NCBI GenBank assembly: GCA_039000515.1
Contig: JBCFYV010011164.1
Span: 45,341,159 to 45,405,158 of the forward strand
Direction: 5' to 3'
Origin: Timema cristinae
Taxonomy: Eukaryota; Arthropoda; Insecta; Phasmatodea; Timematidae
Length of the DNA: 64,000 bases
The first letter of the stretch is position 1. Each line of letters starts with the position of its first letter. Positions 1 through 9,480 of this stretch are shown here, piece by piece. The notes under the pieces are model-generated. The model was not told where the DNA came from, did not search any database, and saw only the letters and a program-made list of their open reading frames with translations. The translations under genes and the position numbers were made by a program.

Positions 1-151
1 TGTATACACCAATCAAACAAATTGTTAAAATCAAATTAATTTTTCAGCTTCCTCCACTTTCATTTACTCCCCTCGTTTCCCCAAATTTTATTTTAATCTT
101 TTTTTTTTTGCGTTCCTCGTCACTACATCTATTTCTCTTTCCTCACCCGTA

Positions 152-169
152 CCCCCCCCCCCCCCCCCC
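152..169. repeat. Poly-C tract
   Basis: An uninterrupted run of 18 C lies inside a strongly pyrimidine-rich stretch (about 45-215). Simple repeat; no gene seen around it. Confidence 0.9.
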
Positions 170-240
170 GCCACCTTCACCAACCCCACTTTCCCTTCAA
201 CAACTTTTTTTTCCAACTACTATATAATATACTATCGACA

Positions 241-412
241 TTTTTAAGAGGAATAAATTAAATTTTCAAAATAAAATATAGCCTATGCTACTCGCTGATA
301 ATGTAGCTTTATATTGGTGAAAGAATTTTTAAAATCGGTCCAGTAGTTTTTGAATTTATCCATTACAAACAAACAAAAAGTCTTTCCTCTTTATAATATT
401 AGTATAGACAAG
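241..412 (+). mobile_element. 3' end of a non-LTR-type interspersed repeat
   Basis: The stretch reads AATATAGCCTATGCTACTCG, then a segment with AAAATCGGTCCAGTAGTTTT, then CAAACAAACAAA and a terminal TATAATATTAGTATAGA. From memory this closely matches the 3' end of a repeat seen in many arthropod genomes and usually assigned to RTE-like non-LTR elements. Only the end is present, with no reverse transcriptase coding. The class is from established knowledge and I could not check it. Confidence 0.5.
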
Positions 413-645
413 TATTTTCTTTATAACAAAGGAGTTTCATTTTCGTTCTTATCAGTTCATTTGAATGATATGGTAACGTTGGAATTATACTATAGTGAGG
501 TCTTGGTATCTTTAATTTTATATTTACATTTAAATGTGAGGTTAAAAATAGTGTTGTACCCATCCACATCGAAGATATTCTTTTTCACGTTTAAAAGTGT
601 AGTCAATTGACCTCAATTATTAGCAAATCGTTCAATATACAATGC

Positions 646-1195
646 AGTTTTTAGCACTGCATCTTACACCCGCTCATGTTATACGCATATGCATTCATTA
701 TGCTAATTATTATTATTATTAGCACCGCGTCTTACTACCCGTTCGGGTTATACGCACTTACGCTAATGTGTAATGGTATGGTGATTGTGAGATGAAATGA
801 AGGACCTACAGTTTAACGTGGAATCCGAACCACGGTGGAGACTTGGCATTCCTCACATTCACAAGATGTCTTGTCAGAGGTGAAGGAAGGGTTTGGTAAT
901 CAGATAAATATTTGCCGGGACCTAGGATTGAACCCCGGCCGCCAGCATAGAAGTCTGACACCTTATCCCTAGACCACCAGGTCACCTATTATGCTAATGT
1001 GCTAGGGATGATGAATATAGAATTAGGATGAAGTGCACCCAATTTTGACTGGAAGGGGAGTAGTAAAACATTAATTTAGGAAAAATCACCCTCAGTACGC
1101 CCGACTATGATTCGAACCCCGATATCATTGTCTTCATAATTAAAGTCTATTTTGAGGGTGATGCCTTAGACCATTTGGCCATCGAACCAAGACTT
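646..1195 (-). mobile_element. SINE family B copy, split by a family A SINE
   Basis: Read on the minus strand, the head spans about 1195-1080 (B-box-like GGTTCGAAT) and the body continues to 988. The tail resumes at 707-646. The gap is exactly the SINE A copy at 708-987. The repeated attatgctaat (697-707 and 988-998) is its target duplication. Confidence 0.85.
708..987 (-). mobile_element. SINE family A copy nested in SINE B
   Basis: Full-length copy in reverse orientation: (ATT)n and tail at the left, tRNA-like head ending ggtcacc at 986. It is flanked by the 11-bp direct repeat attatgctaat. Deleting the element and one repeat restores a continuous SINE B, which directly demonstrates insertion. 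Confidence 0.93.
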
Positions 1196-1717
1196 AGTGA
1201 TGTCTAAATTGTCAGAAATGGCCAAAGACACACTGAACTGACTATAGTAGTACAACTCAACCCCCCTTCTCTCTCCACGCACAACTCACAAGATTTCACT
1301 GTCACTCTTAGTTTTGTTAAAAGCAGCCACACGCTTGTCGATTGTCTGTCGGTTCTAATCAACTTGTACTGAATTCATCTCAGAATGAAGTGAAAAACAG
1401 ACGCTCCGTCGTACGTGTTCCAGAGTACCTCCCCCGAATATTTGAGCACCGTTCTATCCTAAAGTCAGACTCCTTCAGAATCCCAAGTAGGATGGTACAG
1501 TACCTTGCGTTCCAGCCCGTATGTGAATGGAATATCAAAGTGCTTAAACCCAAGTCCTATACGAACAACCCAGTTCATGTAGAGTCAGTCCAATATTTAC
1601 TGACACTTACCTGACATCTAAAATGTACCAGATATACTCTGATGTGTTCAAACGCCAACATTTTCATGTTTTTCATTCATTCGAGTATTTAACGTGCACT
1701 TTTTGAACCGCCTGATT

Positions 1718-1905
1718 ATCACGTCTTATAAACTAACTTGAGTCTAGAACAGACACAACATCCAACCCCAGGCCGCTAATTCATCACTGTGAAAGGGGAG
1801 ACCATCATTTAACCAATGATACATTTTTCAGCCATGTCAGAAATCGAACCAGGGACCCTTAGCTCACTAGACAGACACTGACTGAGTTAAGGTACCGGAT
1901 CAAAC
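1718..1905 (-). mobile_element. SINE family C copy
   Basis: On the minus strand it starts with a tRNA-like head (A-box-like around TTAGCTCAGT, B-box-like GGTTCGATTTC). The body holds a CCCCTTTCACAGTGATGAAT-type block and ends near GTCTGTTCTAGACTC. It matches copies at 50408-50632 and 59070-59255. The shared SINE tail is weak or lost here. Confidence 0.6.
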
Positions 1906-1989
1906 ACTAAGAGATGTGTTCTGAAATCTGTCACTCCTTGACATATAATGTCAGTTTCGACAGTTGAGATAGTGAATGTTGTGACTTAT

Positions 1990-2540
1990 GATTAATCTTG
2001 GATATCGCACATCTATATTTCTTGCCTTCTAAAACAAACCGCAGGACTATCCAAGCTCTCTAAGACTTTGTTTGGGATTCGAATATCATCTCGGGATGGT
2101 TTTATAAAATGTGAATTTTGTTTTGTTTTAGATCGTGGTAATATTTCGTCTTTCTAAAGCTATAATGGCAAACTTAGAGAGGTGGAAGAGCCTATTTTAG
2201 GATATAGAAACCTCAAGTTTCGGTCATAGCGGGAATAGAGGACTGGAGTGTGGAGGTGGAGTAAGGGTTACGTACGTCTCCTAGTGCCGTGTGACCTGCC
2301 ACTCACTACCCGATTGGCTGGGAGAATATCCCAAGTGTAGATAGAACATTACACAAGGGGAGATGGTTCTCCCAAATACTCAAAAGTCTTGTGATTCTCG
2401 AGTCAAGTTACAGTCGGTATGATAAGAGTCTCACGAGGGTTATGTTGCACCCTCTCTGAGTCCTAATTTCCCCCGGCCATAAAAAGGAATAAAAGGGAGA
2501 GGATGAACTTATCATACAAAAAATGGAAATCGTAAAAAAT
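1990..2540. other. Intergenic stretch, nothing recognised
   Basis: Moderate-GC DNA (about 2220-2500) with no long open frame and no repeat family I recognise. It leads into an AT-rich block with short (TA)n at 2541-2554. Confidence 0.4.
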
Positions 2541-3375
2541 ATATATATATATTCAACAATATGAGCAGTTTATTCAATTAAATGACAATAGCGCAGGTAA
2601 CAAAAAATGGTCTCATTATATCATTATGAGTACAGATGGAAATTATGCTCGAAGCAAACAACTTTATATCATTAAAGTTGCGCAAGTGTTTAAACAAAAG
2701 GAAACATGAAATCCATCATAATATTGATAGTCCAGTCTATAAGAGACAATATAAAGCGAATATATTTAAATGCGATACAAAATTATAAGGGCCTAATGGG
2801 CACCTTGATATGAGTCCAAAGGTTTCATAATTCACAGAAAACGATATCATAAATATAAAGATTTAAATTTGACGACTACACAACAGAGTTTACACAACGT
2901 GAGGGTTTGACTACCAGACATAAGCCAAACTCCCATGGGACTATCAGATCTGACCGAGAATATTGAACAAACAGTTCCATCAATTAACAAAACTTTAGTT
3001 GTTCAAACAGAACTTACGTTACAAAAGATTAAAGTCATCCTAATTCAAATTCCAATAAAAAGTTACATCACCTTACGTTAATTCAAACCATAATTTTAAA
3101 TATGAAAAGTTACTTCGATAAAAAAAAAAAGAAATACTCTACAATTCCAAACAATATAATATTAACAAGTCAAACTTCTAATCAGCACATAACTGAGGAT
3201 ATTTACGAGAATAAATATTAGCAAAAGTCCAGCGCCCGAGCGGCGACATATCTAAGATAGAATATTTAAACATTGTTTGATGATCAAAATATTAATACGT
3301 TAGATTTTGAAACTGAATATTATATGCAAAAAGTTTAAAGTTGATAAAGAAGTTAGAGTTCATAACTCCACCCGT

Positions 3376-3432
3376 CTAAACGACGATTTTGATACATTTT
3401 ACAAGTTTTCTCCAGCCATTGTCCAGGTCCAT
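3376..3432 (-). other. Possible start of a minus-strand first exon
   Basis: An ATG at 3432 in a fair context begins MDLDNGWRKLVKCIKIVV and then a stop. A weak donor (CTT|gtaaaa) lies after MDLDNGWRKL. It is about 65 nt downstream of a TATATAA box on the same strand. No family recognised; it could be chance. Confidence 0.2.
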
Positions 3433-3495
3433 GACAATGGTCTGTCGTCGATCGTTGATCGTAGGATAGTCGATTATGGCAAGCTTGCACGGCCA

Positions 3496-3562
3496 TTATA
3501 TAGGGATTTCGTTGTTATGGAAGGGGGGTGGGAGTACACCAAACACACGCATGATGACGTCA
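3496..3562 (-). promoter_or_regulatory. Candidate minus-strand promoter: CRE, CACCC box, TATA
   Basis: Reading leftwards there is a perfect TGACGTCA (3555-3562), then a CCCACCCCCC run (about 3523-3532), then TATATAA (3496-3502), in the order and spacing of a textbook core promoter. It lies in a CpG-rich island (about 3340-4095) that contrasts with its AT-rich surroundings. An LTR promoter is an alternative, because the block ends at 4094 in an LTR-like TGTAAC hairpin. Confidence 0.35.
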
Positions 3563-3739
3563 ACGATGCCATGAAACAGTCACGTAGACCATTGTTGATT
3601 CCGTTTGCTCCATCGGAATATCCGTGAATATCTCCAATCACCCGATATTTTGAAGGAGGTTCCTCTAGTCTCCGTCAGAGGTCGGATACATAATTGTCCT
3701 CTAGTTGATGATGATAATTCTTGGTTCATTTCTCGCTAG

Positions 3740-3858
3740 AACAGTCGGAGTGCCGGGTCACTTTGTTGACCCGCTGGATCTCCCTTGACCCACTCGCCAA
3801 TCTAGGATTCCAGGTGCCGGCCAGCCTTGCAGGATTCTATTGTGAGCAGATTAGTATT
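3740..3858 (+). other. Exon-like open segment, unknown product
   Basis: A 119-nt GC-rich segment is bounded by a CTCGCTAG acceptor-like site and a strong donor (ATT|gtaagtac). One frame is open throughout and includes TLLTRWISLDPLANLG and SLAGFYCEQISI. I do not recognise the peptide. It overlaps the CpG-rich block with opposite-strand promoter motifs, so it may be a real exon of another gene, part of an LTR, or chance. Confidence 0.25.
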
Positions 3859-4041
3859 GTAAGTACATGAACAAATTAATACTTAGAATTGGATCGAGTA
3901 ATGAAATATATTGTGCAGCATTGTTTTTATTATGTCTTCTTAGCTTACAAGAACTACAACAGAGAAACATACTATTGTAGGGATCCTAATTGAGTTGAAT
4001 TTATTGGAGCGGGTAGTACGCTCTGTTTCGATACATTTATT

Positions 4042-4094
4042 TACGTCAGTATGGGGCGGGGTCCAGTTGTAACATTATACCACGTAATGTTACA
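4042..4094. promoter_or_regulatory. CRE-like site, GC box and 10-bp hairpin
   Basis: TACGTCA (4042-4048) and GGGGCGGGG (4053-4061) are followed by a perfect inverted repeat, tgtaacatta (4069-4078) and taatgttaca (4085-4094). The right edge, read on the minus strand, starts TGTAAC, as does the LTR-like block at 52603. Confidence 0.35.
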
Positions 4095-5291
4095 GTTAGA
4101 GACGTAACCTCTAAGTTAGGTGAACGAGCGGGACTGTTGAGACTGTTAGGATACCGACAAAAGCTGGTTACCTTCCTTAAAATATCCCTAAAATTAACTT
4201 ATAAAACCAACATCACATTTTGTACATTCTAGATCCATATAATCTCTAAGTAAATTACTATTAGTGAACTAAACAATAATTTTATCGCTACTCAACCCAA
4301 CCCCCAAAGCCATCCTGACTAAAGGAAATATCAAACATCACATGATATTATTTTAATCAACGCTTGAGATTCAACCAAGGTATTCTGGATCATATACACG
4401 AGGTTTAGGGGCGGAAGGGGGTTGATGAGCGGGATATGTTCTCACCCCTTTCCTACAAATCTAAAATAATTCAAAGCATTATCAACCAACAAAAGAAGAA
4501 ACAAAAACACACACAGGTTTCACACAATGTTTATGTACGTGTACACTATTATAATGTCGTAATATCGACATTGAAAAATGGTTATAGATAATGGCAGATT
4601 ATTTTGTATTGGTGAATGCTCTTTGGTCGATAGATAAATCGATTGATTGAAGCAGTTCCATGTGTGTGTGTGCGTGCGTGTGTGAGTATAGCGTTTCCTG
4701 ATTGATATTTTAATATTTGTTGGATTTCTTGGTTTTAACCCCTGAAATGAAATCCTACGTGCACCCCTGGCAAAGTTGAAAGAGCCACTTGCAGCACGAA
4801 ATCCTAAAGCTATTTAATTTTTTAGTGATTAATTTGTAGCAAGATAGTTTTCTTGATAACTTTCTGAAAAAGTTAAGTGTTTCTGGCAACATGATATACA
4901 GACGGATAGACAGACAGACAGACAAACAGGCAGAAAGAGATAATGACCAGTTCCATGAGCTTTTTTCCCATGAACCAGAAAACCGAGTAAAATAACATGT
5001 TCACAAAAAGTAGTGTTGACGTAGTCCCTCAGAGTAAATAATCGTAAATCAATTGAAAGTAGAATGCACACAAAGAAAAACAAGGTTTTCTCTTGTTTGT
5101 TATGTACAAATATAGAAAAGCTTGGATAACTTCTCTATTTTCTCTGATAGCTGTAATTTACTCTGACCAAACCATGGGAGAGGGATTTCACGGGAAAATA
5201 CCTGCCCTTAGCGGCGGCTTACTGTACTGCACTCATTGTTCTTTGACTGGGGAGGTCAAGGCTAGAATCTAGTCTGGCTTGACTAGACTTA

Positions 5292-5570
5292 GGGCCAGTT
5301 TTATAGTAATAATTAACATGTCTCGAGTGCGGTGCTATACTAAACACAAGACAAAACTTACCTAGACCAGAAAGGAATGGTCCACTTTCGCACATGAAAC
5401 TCAAGTGCGCCGTTACACTAAACATAAGACGACACCTACCTAGACCAGAATGTAATGGGTCAGTTCCAAATGCGAATCTGGCTCATTCCATTCGAGTTAA
5501 GGTAAGTGTCGTCTTGTGTTTAATATAGCTCTGCACTTGAGGCGTACTAAGTTTAACAATGAAAATGGCC
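5292..5570. mobile_element. Harbinger-like MITE, rearranged copy
   Basis: It starts GGGCCAGTTTTATAGT after TTA and ends in CAATGAAAATGGCC. The interior repeats the arm motif found in the 57199-57400 element (GTGCGGCGCTACACTAA, ACCTAGACCAGAATG). One arm segment occurs twice in direct order (about 5336-5400 and 5408-5470), so this copy carries an internal duplication relative to the simple hairpin. Confidence 0.65.
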
Positions 5571-5883
5571 TGTTGTCTTTAACATGGGACTTAGGCAGCC
5601 TCTTCGGTCAGCAAGAAGGTTGTCAGGCCACATGGCTTAAACACAAAGGTCTGTTTCATTTTCTGGAACTACCTCTATATTCTGTCCAAGCAAATACTCC
5701 CGTTCACCCTTCACCCACAACCACCCTTTGTAATGTCCTAAGAAAGAGGGGAAAGAAAAATACAAAACTTCCTATCTCAAGGTAAAGAGGAATACTTGCT
5801 GCTAGTTAGCAATTGAATATGTAACAGTTGAGCGCAAGCTAAAAGTAGTATTATTTGAGCACAAGGACTGGTTTACGAGGAGA

Positions 5884-6876
5884 GAAATTTTGTTTTCCAC
5901 GGCTTGGATTGTAGTCATTGAACCCTCCAAGTAGGCCTAAATCCTAAAGTTAATATGGGTTTCCTGACTGCAAATTATACCCATAATCTAAAAATGTCAA
6001 TATGTTTCTTATTGTATATACACTATATTTAGGGTTATTTTTAAAGTTAGAAAATTATGGAAAGAAACAGGAGATTTTTTTTTGCACTTTACTAACTTAG
6101 CCTAACTTAAACTAATACTACCTAAACACACCTGACATAACCTCACCTAATCTTACCTAATCCAACCTGAATTTACTTGACCTAACCTAACCTAGCCTTA
6201 CTTAACCTAACAAAAAGTCCGAATGAAACAAAAATACTAAAAAGAAAAAACTGATTATTATTACACCAACCCAAGGGCTCCTTCGTAAAGCGCAAAAAGC
6301 TTCCATTGTTCTTCCGATAATTTCATAATTTTAAAAATAGCTCTCAATACAGTGCATATATTTTACTGTCCAAACTCAATTTCAGAACTATCTAGTTCGG
6401 ACTAGGCCGAATTGATACATCCTGCCGCTTGTAGGAGAAACCAATATAGCCTGAGGTTTTAGGCAGTAGGCCTACTATTTTCCATTCTTATTAACCCATA
6501 CGATGAATCAACCTTTGACAGGTTTTAGCATTCACAGTTGGCACGCAAATGCTGTTACCTAACCTAACCTAAGCCTGATTTGGCCTAATAATATTGTAAG
6601 ATATACTAATTTATCTTATAAGCTAGTCCAAAATTTTGGGATTTACTAATTTAAACTAGGTTAAACTAGTACATCCTGAGTCTCTTAGGATGAATCATTT
6701 CGGCCTAGTCCGATCTAGTTTGTCCTGGAATCGGGTTTGGACGGTAACATATATACAATAAGAACTATAATGTAATTTATGGAGCGTGTATATAATTTGC
6801 AGTCAGGAAAACCTAATAAACTTTTGATGAACTTGATTGGTTCAGTGACTACACGTCAAGCATTGGAGGACATTTC
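5884..6876. mobile_element. Old inverted-repeat element with an insertion in the left arm
   Basis: Left-arm pieces 5884-6021 and about 6360-6430 match the reverse complement of 6876-6688. Shared motifs include TTTCCTGACTGCAAATTAT, TTCTTATTGTATATA and GGACTAGGCCGAA. The 6022-6359 segment, absent from the right arm, holds the CCTAA-rich block and is an apparent insertion. No coding sequence seen. Confidence 0.6.
6100..6213. repeat. Degenerate CCTAA (telomere-like) block
   Basis: Many CCTAA/CTTAA/CCTGA variants run through this stretch, including CCTAACCTAACCT. It resembles a decayed arthropod-type TTAGG array. A shorter block is at 6557-6575 and another at 52780-52848. Confidence 0.5.
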
Positions 6877-7351
6877 TATATTACAATGGTTCCCAAACTG
6901 TCTAGACTCGTGAACCCCTTTCACAAAAAAAAAAACTGAGTTGCATGAACTCCCTGATAACTTTTCAGAGCTAAGCATTTATTTTTGGACCTAATTTTAA
7001 ACAAATGTATTTATTAATTTCAATCAAAAAGTTTAATACCTATAAATTTAACTACTATAGCTCCAGTTAGAGCTTTGGGATTTCCCACCAAAAATAATGC
7101 AAGAATATTGAAACTACGCAAGTACAAGTTCAAATAATTATACATTTATTTTAAAAATGAAAGCTGAAATTAAATAAGCAAAGTAGTAACATTTTCTTAT
7201 CTTTATTGTCACAATATTATAAAATTTCACGTGTTTATTAAAGTTGTACTGGAAGTAGCTGCTTTGACACAACTTAAATCCCTTCCTGTAGTCAAAAAAT
7301 TCCATGCTGGCTTAATTTCAAAATTGTTTTCAAGTTTTAACACCTCTTCAC

Positions 7352-7420
7352 GGGACTTGGATGCGCTTGCTTTGGATGGCACAAAGTTTTAAAGTCAGGA
7401 ACCACAGACGATAGATAAAG
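7352..7420 (-). pseudogene. hAT transposase C-terminus (fragment)
   Basis: The minus-strand frame reads LYLSSVVPDF, then KTLCHPKQAHPS, matching the very end of ZBED/FAM200-type hAT transposases (typical D-L-R-L-x-L ... L-C-x-x-K-Q-A-x-P-S-H). The final His and stop are mutated and the frame breaks immediately upstream at the inserted SINE tail. hAT transposases cut and paste via the element's short terminal repeats. Only about 23 codons can be read, so this is non-functional. The match to the 40431-40535 copy supports the call. Confidence 0.7.
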
Positions 7421-7467
7421 CATAGGCGTATAGCCTGAACAGGTAGTAAGACGTGATGGTGCTTAAA
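7421..7467 (+). mobile_element. SINE tail-only fragment
   Basis: Contains GGCGTATAGCCTGAACAGG and TAGTAAGACGTGATGGTGCTT, i.e. only the last ~45 bp of the shared SINE tail plus A-run. It sits in the hAT coding remnant and replaces about 95 bp seen in the second hAT copy. Confidence 0.65.
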
Positions 7468-7532
7468 AAACGGTTTCAGTAAGCGTAGATTTCTGAAGTG
7501 ATTATAGACAGAAACCTCATCAAGTTTAGATA

Positions 7533-7840
7533 TTATTATTATTATTATTATTATTATGATTATTATCACCATGTCTTACCACCCGTTTGGGCGATACGCA
7601 CTTACGCTAATGTGTAGGGTGATGGTGAGATGAATTGGAGGACCTACAGTTTAACGTGGGATCCGAACCACGGTGGAGGCCTTGCATTCCACACATTCAC
7701 AAGTTTTGATAAATACACATATTGTCAGAGGTGAAGAAAGGGTTTGGCAATCAGATATATCTGTGCCGTGACTGAGGATAGAACCCCGGACCCCAAGCAC
7801 AGAAGTCTGACACCTTACCCTAGACCGCGAGGTCACCTAT
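7533..7840 (-). mobile_element. SINE family A copy, inside the hAT remnant
   Basis: (ATT)n and a GCGTCTTACnACCCGTTnGGG-type tail lie at the left, with the tRNA-like head ending ggtcacc at 7836. The flanking tttagata (7525-7532 and 7841-7848) is the target duplication. Confidence 0.9.
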
Positions 7841-8136
7841 TTTAGATAATATAATTTTATAAATGTGCCTCTCAAATTTTCCCAAACTGTTGGCCATTAT
7901 GGAAATATTTTGGGGGGGCTCTTGAAAGATTTCGTGAACCTCCAGGAGGTTCGCGAACCACATTTTGGGAACCAGTGCTTTATTATATTCCTTGTAACCC
8001 AGTCCATGAGCTCAAATGTTACTACTTTTGGCTTGCCCTTAAATGCTACTGTGCTCAACACAACCATAACCTACCAAATACCTTAAAACTTTCTGTGAGC
8101 CTACCAAAAAATTACTGTACTGTACTTGTTAGAGTA

Positions 8137-8284
8137 TTATTATTATTAGCACCGCGTCTTACTACCCGTTCGGGTTATACGCACTTACGCTAATGTGTAA
8201 TGGTAGGGTGATTGTGAGATTAATGAAGGACCTACAGTTTAACGAGGAATTCGAACCACGGTGGCGACCTGGCATTCCACACAT
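8137..8284 (-). mobile_element. SINE family A copy, 5'-truncated
   Basis: Tail and half of the body are present; the tRNA head is missing. The 11-bp duplication ttgttagagta (8126-8136 and 8285-8295) hugs the truncated end. The truncation therefore happened during insertion, as expected of LINE-type target-primed reverse transcription. Confidence 0.92.
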
Positions 8285-8312
8285 TTGTTAGAGTAAAGCT
8301 AAATCTAGAGCT

Positions 8313-8530
8313 CGCAGTAAGCTAGACTGCCGATGGTAGGGAGATCGATGTTCACATCTCGGTCAGATGTACTGAAGGTGGTTTTCCCAACATTATTTTA
8401 CACTCTCCCTCCATGCAAAACTGGGTAAACTTTCTTTAAATTTACCCTTCCTAATCGCTTAAACCATTAGCGTAATTAGCACATAAGCATACAGCCCGAA
8501 CGGCCATTAAGACGCAATGCTAAAAATATA
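8313..8530 (+). mobile_element. SINE family B copy
   Basis: Head with CTAGACTGCCGATGGTAGGG and a degenerate B-box; body CTCTCCCTCCATGC; tail ATTAGCGTAATTAGCACATA, then GCCCGAACGG and AAGACGCAATGCTAA. Confidence 0.75.
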
Positions 8531-8589
8531 AGGGTTTACTGTCATTATTGTACTCTTCTGCTCTTTCCCTTATACTTAATTTTTTCTTA

Positions 8590-8632
8590 TGGTCCCATCT
8601 TCGGATTGCGGACCACAGTTTGAACACCACTG
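8590..8632. mobile_element. Possible hAT right end
   Basis: GCGGACCACAGTTTGAACAC followed by CACTG resembles the terminal region common to hAT elements. No matching left end found nearby. Confidence 0.3.
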
Positions 8633-8859
8633 GCCTAAAGCATCAAGCTCTTAATAGACTTGATTAACGGACACGGGGAGGTCAAGTTTTAAATTTCTAG
8701 AGGCTGCATTGGGGGTAGTTTTACAGATTTATTTAACACTGTCGATTCATGATACTTTCTCCACGTGAATTCAGGTGCATTTACTCTAAATTACTCTCCT
8801 CAAGTCTGAATTCAAGCCATCACAATAATGTTTTTGATAACACTTCAAATTAACTAGAG

Positions 8860-8860
<1 letters not shown>

Positions 8861-8947
<87 letters not shown>
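8861..8947. repeat. (TA)n microsatellite
   Basis: About 85 bp of nearly pure TA with one AAATA interruption. Confidence 0.95.
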
Positions 8948-8949
<2 letters not shown>

Positions 8950-8969
8950 CCATCTCCTTTTGGGGAGCT

Positions 8970-9195
8970 TGACCACAAACCAGTGAAGGTAGAACCCTAA
9001 AATAAGCGTTGGCGGATATATCGGGGTGCGAATCCCAGTTAGGTATACTGAGGGTGGTTTTTACTTAGTGGTCTCCCACTCTCCCTCCACAAAAATATTG
9101 TTACATTTAATCTAAACTATACCTTTCCCATCCTTAGCCACATAGTTTAAGTATGTGAGTAGCCAAAACGAATATTGAGACGTGGTACACAAATA
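8970..9195 (+). mobile_element. SINE family B copy, diverged
   Basis: Contains ATCGGGGTGCGAATCCCAG, ACTGAGGGTGG and CTCCCACTCTCCCTCCAC. The tail is eroded to GAATATTGAGACGTGGTAC. Confidence 0.6.
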
Positions 9196-9221
9196 ATAAT
9201 AATAATACTAATATTATTATA

Positions 9222-9480
9222 ACTTTATTTGTCACTACATCTTAATACCCATTCGGGTAATACGCCGATATACTAATTACGCTAATGTATTAAGGATGAG
9301 TAAAGTTCAATAAGAGGAAGTGTACCTACACTTGTAAGAAGGAAGAGTGAGAAAATATTAAGGTAAAACCATTATCAGTGGGCCCAACCGGGACTCAAAC
9401 CCGATCTCTGCATCCTCAGTAATTCAGTATTTTGTGATTGTGTTATCTTACGGCTTAAGTCCATTCCATCACCGATAAGG
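9222..9480 (-). mobile_element. SINE family B copy
   Basis: Tail at left (CTTAATACCCATTCGGGTAA, ACTAATTACGCTAATG). Body GAGGAAGTGTACC. Head complement with GGGACTCAAACCCGATCTC. Confidence 0.75.

Larger units (their letters stand above)
6884..7977 (-). mobile_element. hAT-like DNA transposon remnant
   Basis: The ends are CAATGGTTCCCAAACTG on the left and the complement of CACTGGTTCCCAAAATG on the right. They are flanked by near-identical 8-bp sequences, ctatatta (6876-6883) and ctttatta (7978-7985), which is the hAT duplication length. The minus strand encodes the transposase C-terminus at 7352-7420. A SINE A copy (7533-7840) and a SINE-tail fragment (7421-7467) are inserted. A second copy lies at 40191-40783. 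Confidence 0.75.

Noticed and set aside
3307..3627. 106-codon plus frame as a gene
   Set aside because: No recognisable family, no splice or promoter support on this strand, and it crosses a minus-strand promoter-like motif set.
5516..5785. 89-codon plus frame as a gene
   Set aside because: Its first part lies in the rearranged Harbinger-like MITE and the rest has no family features.
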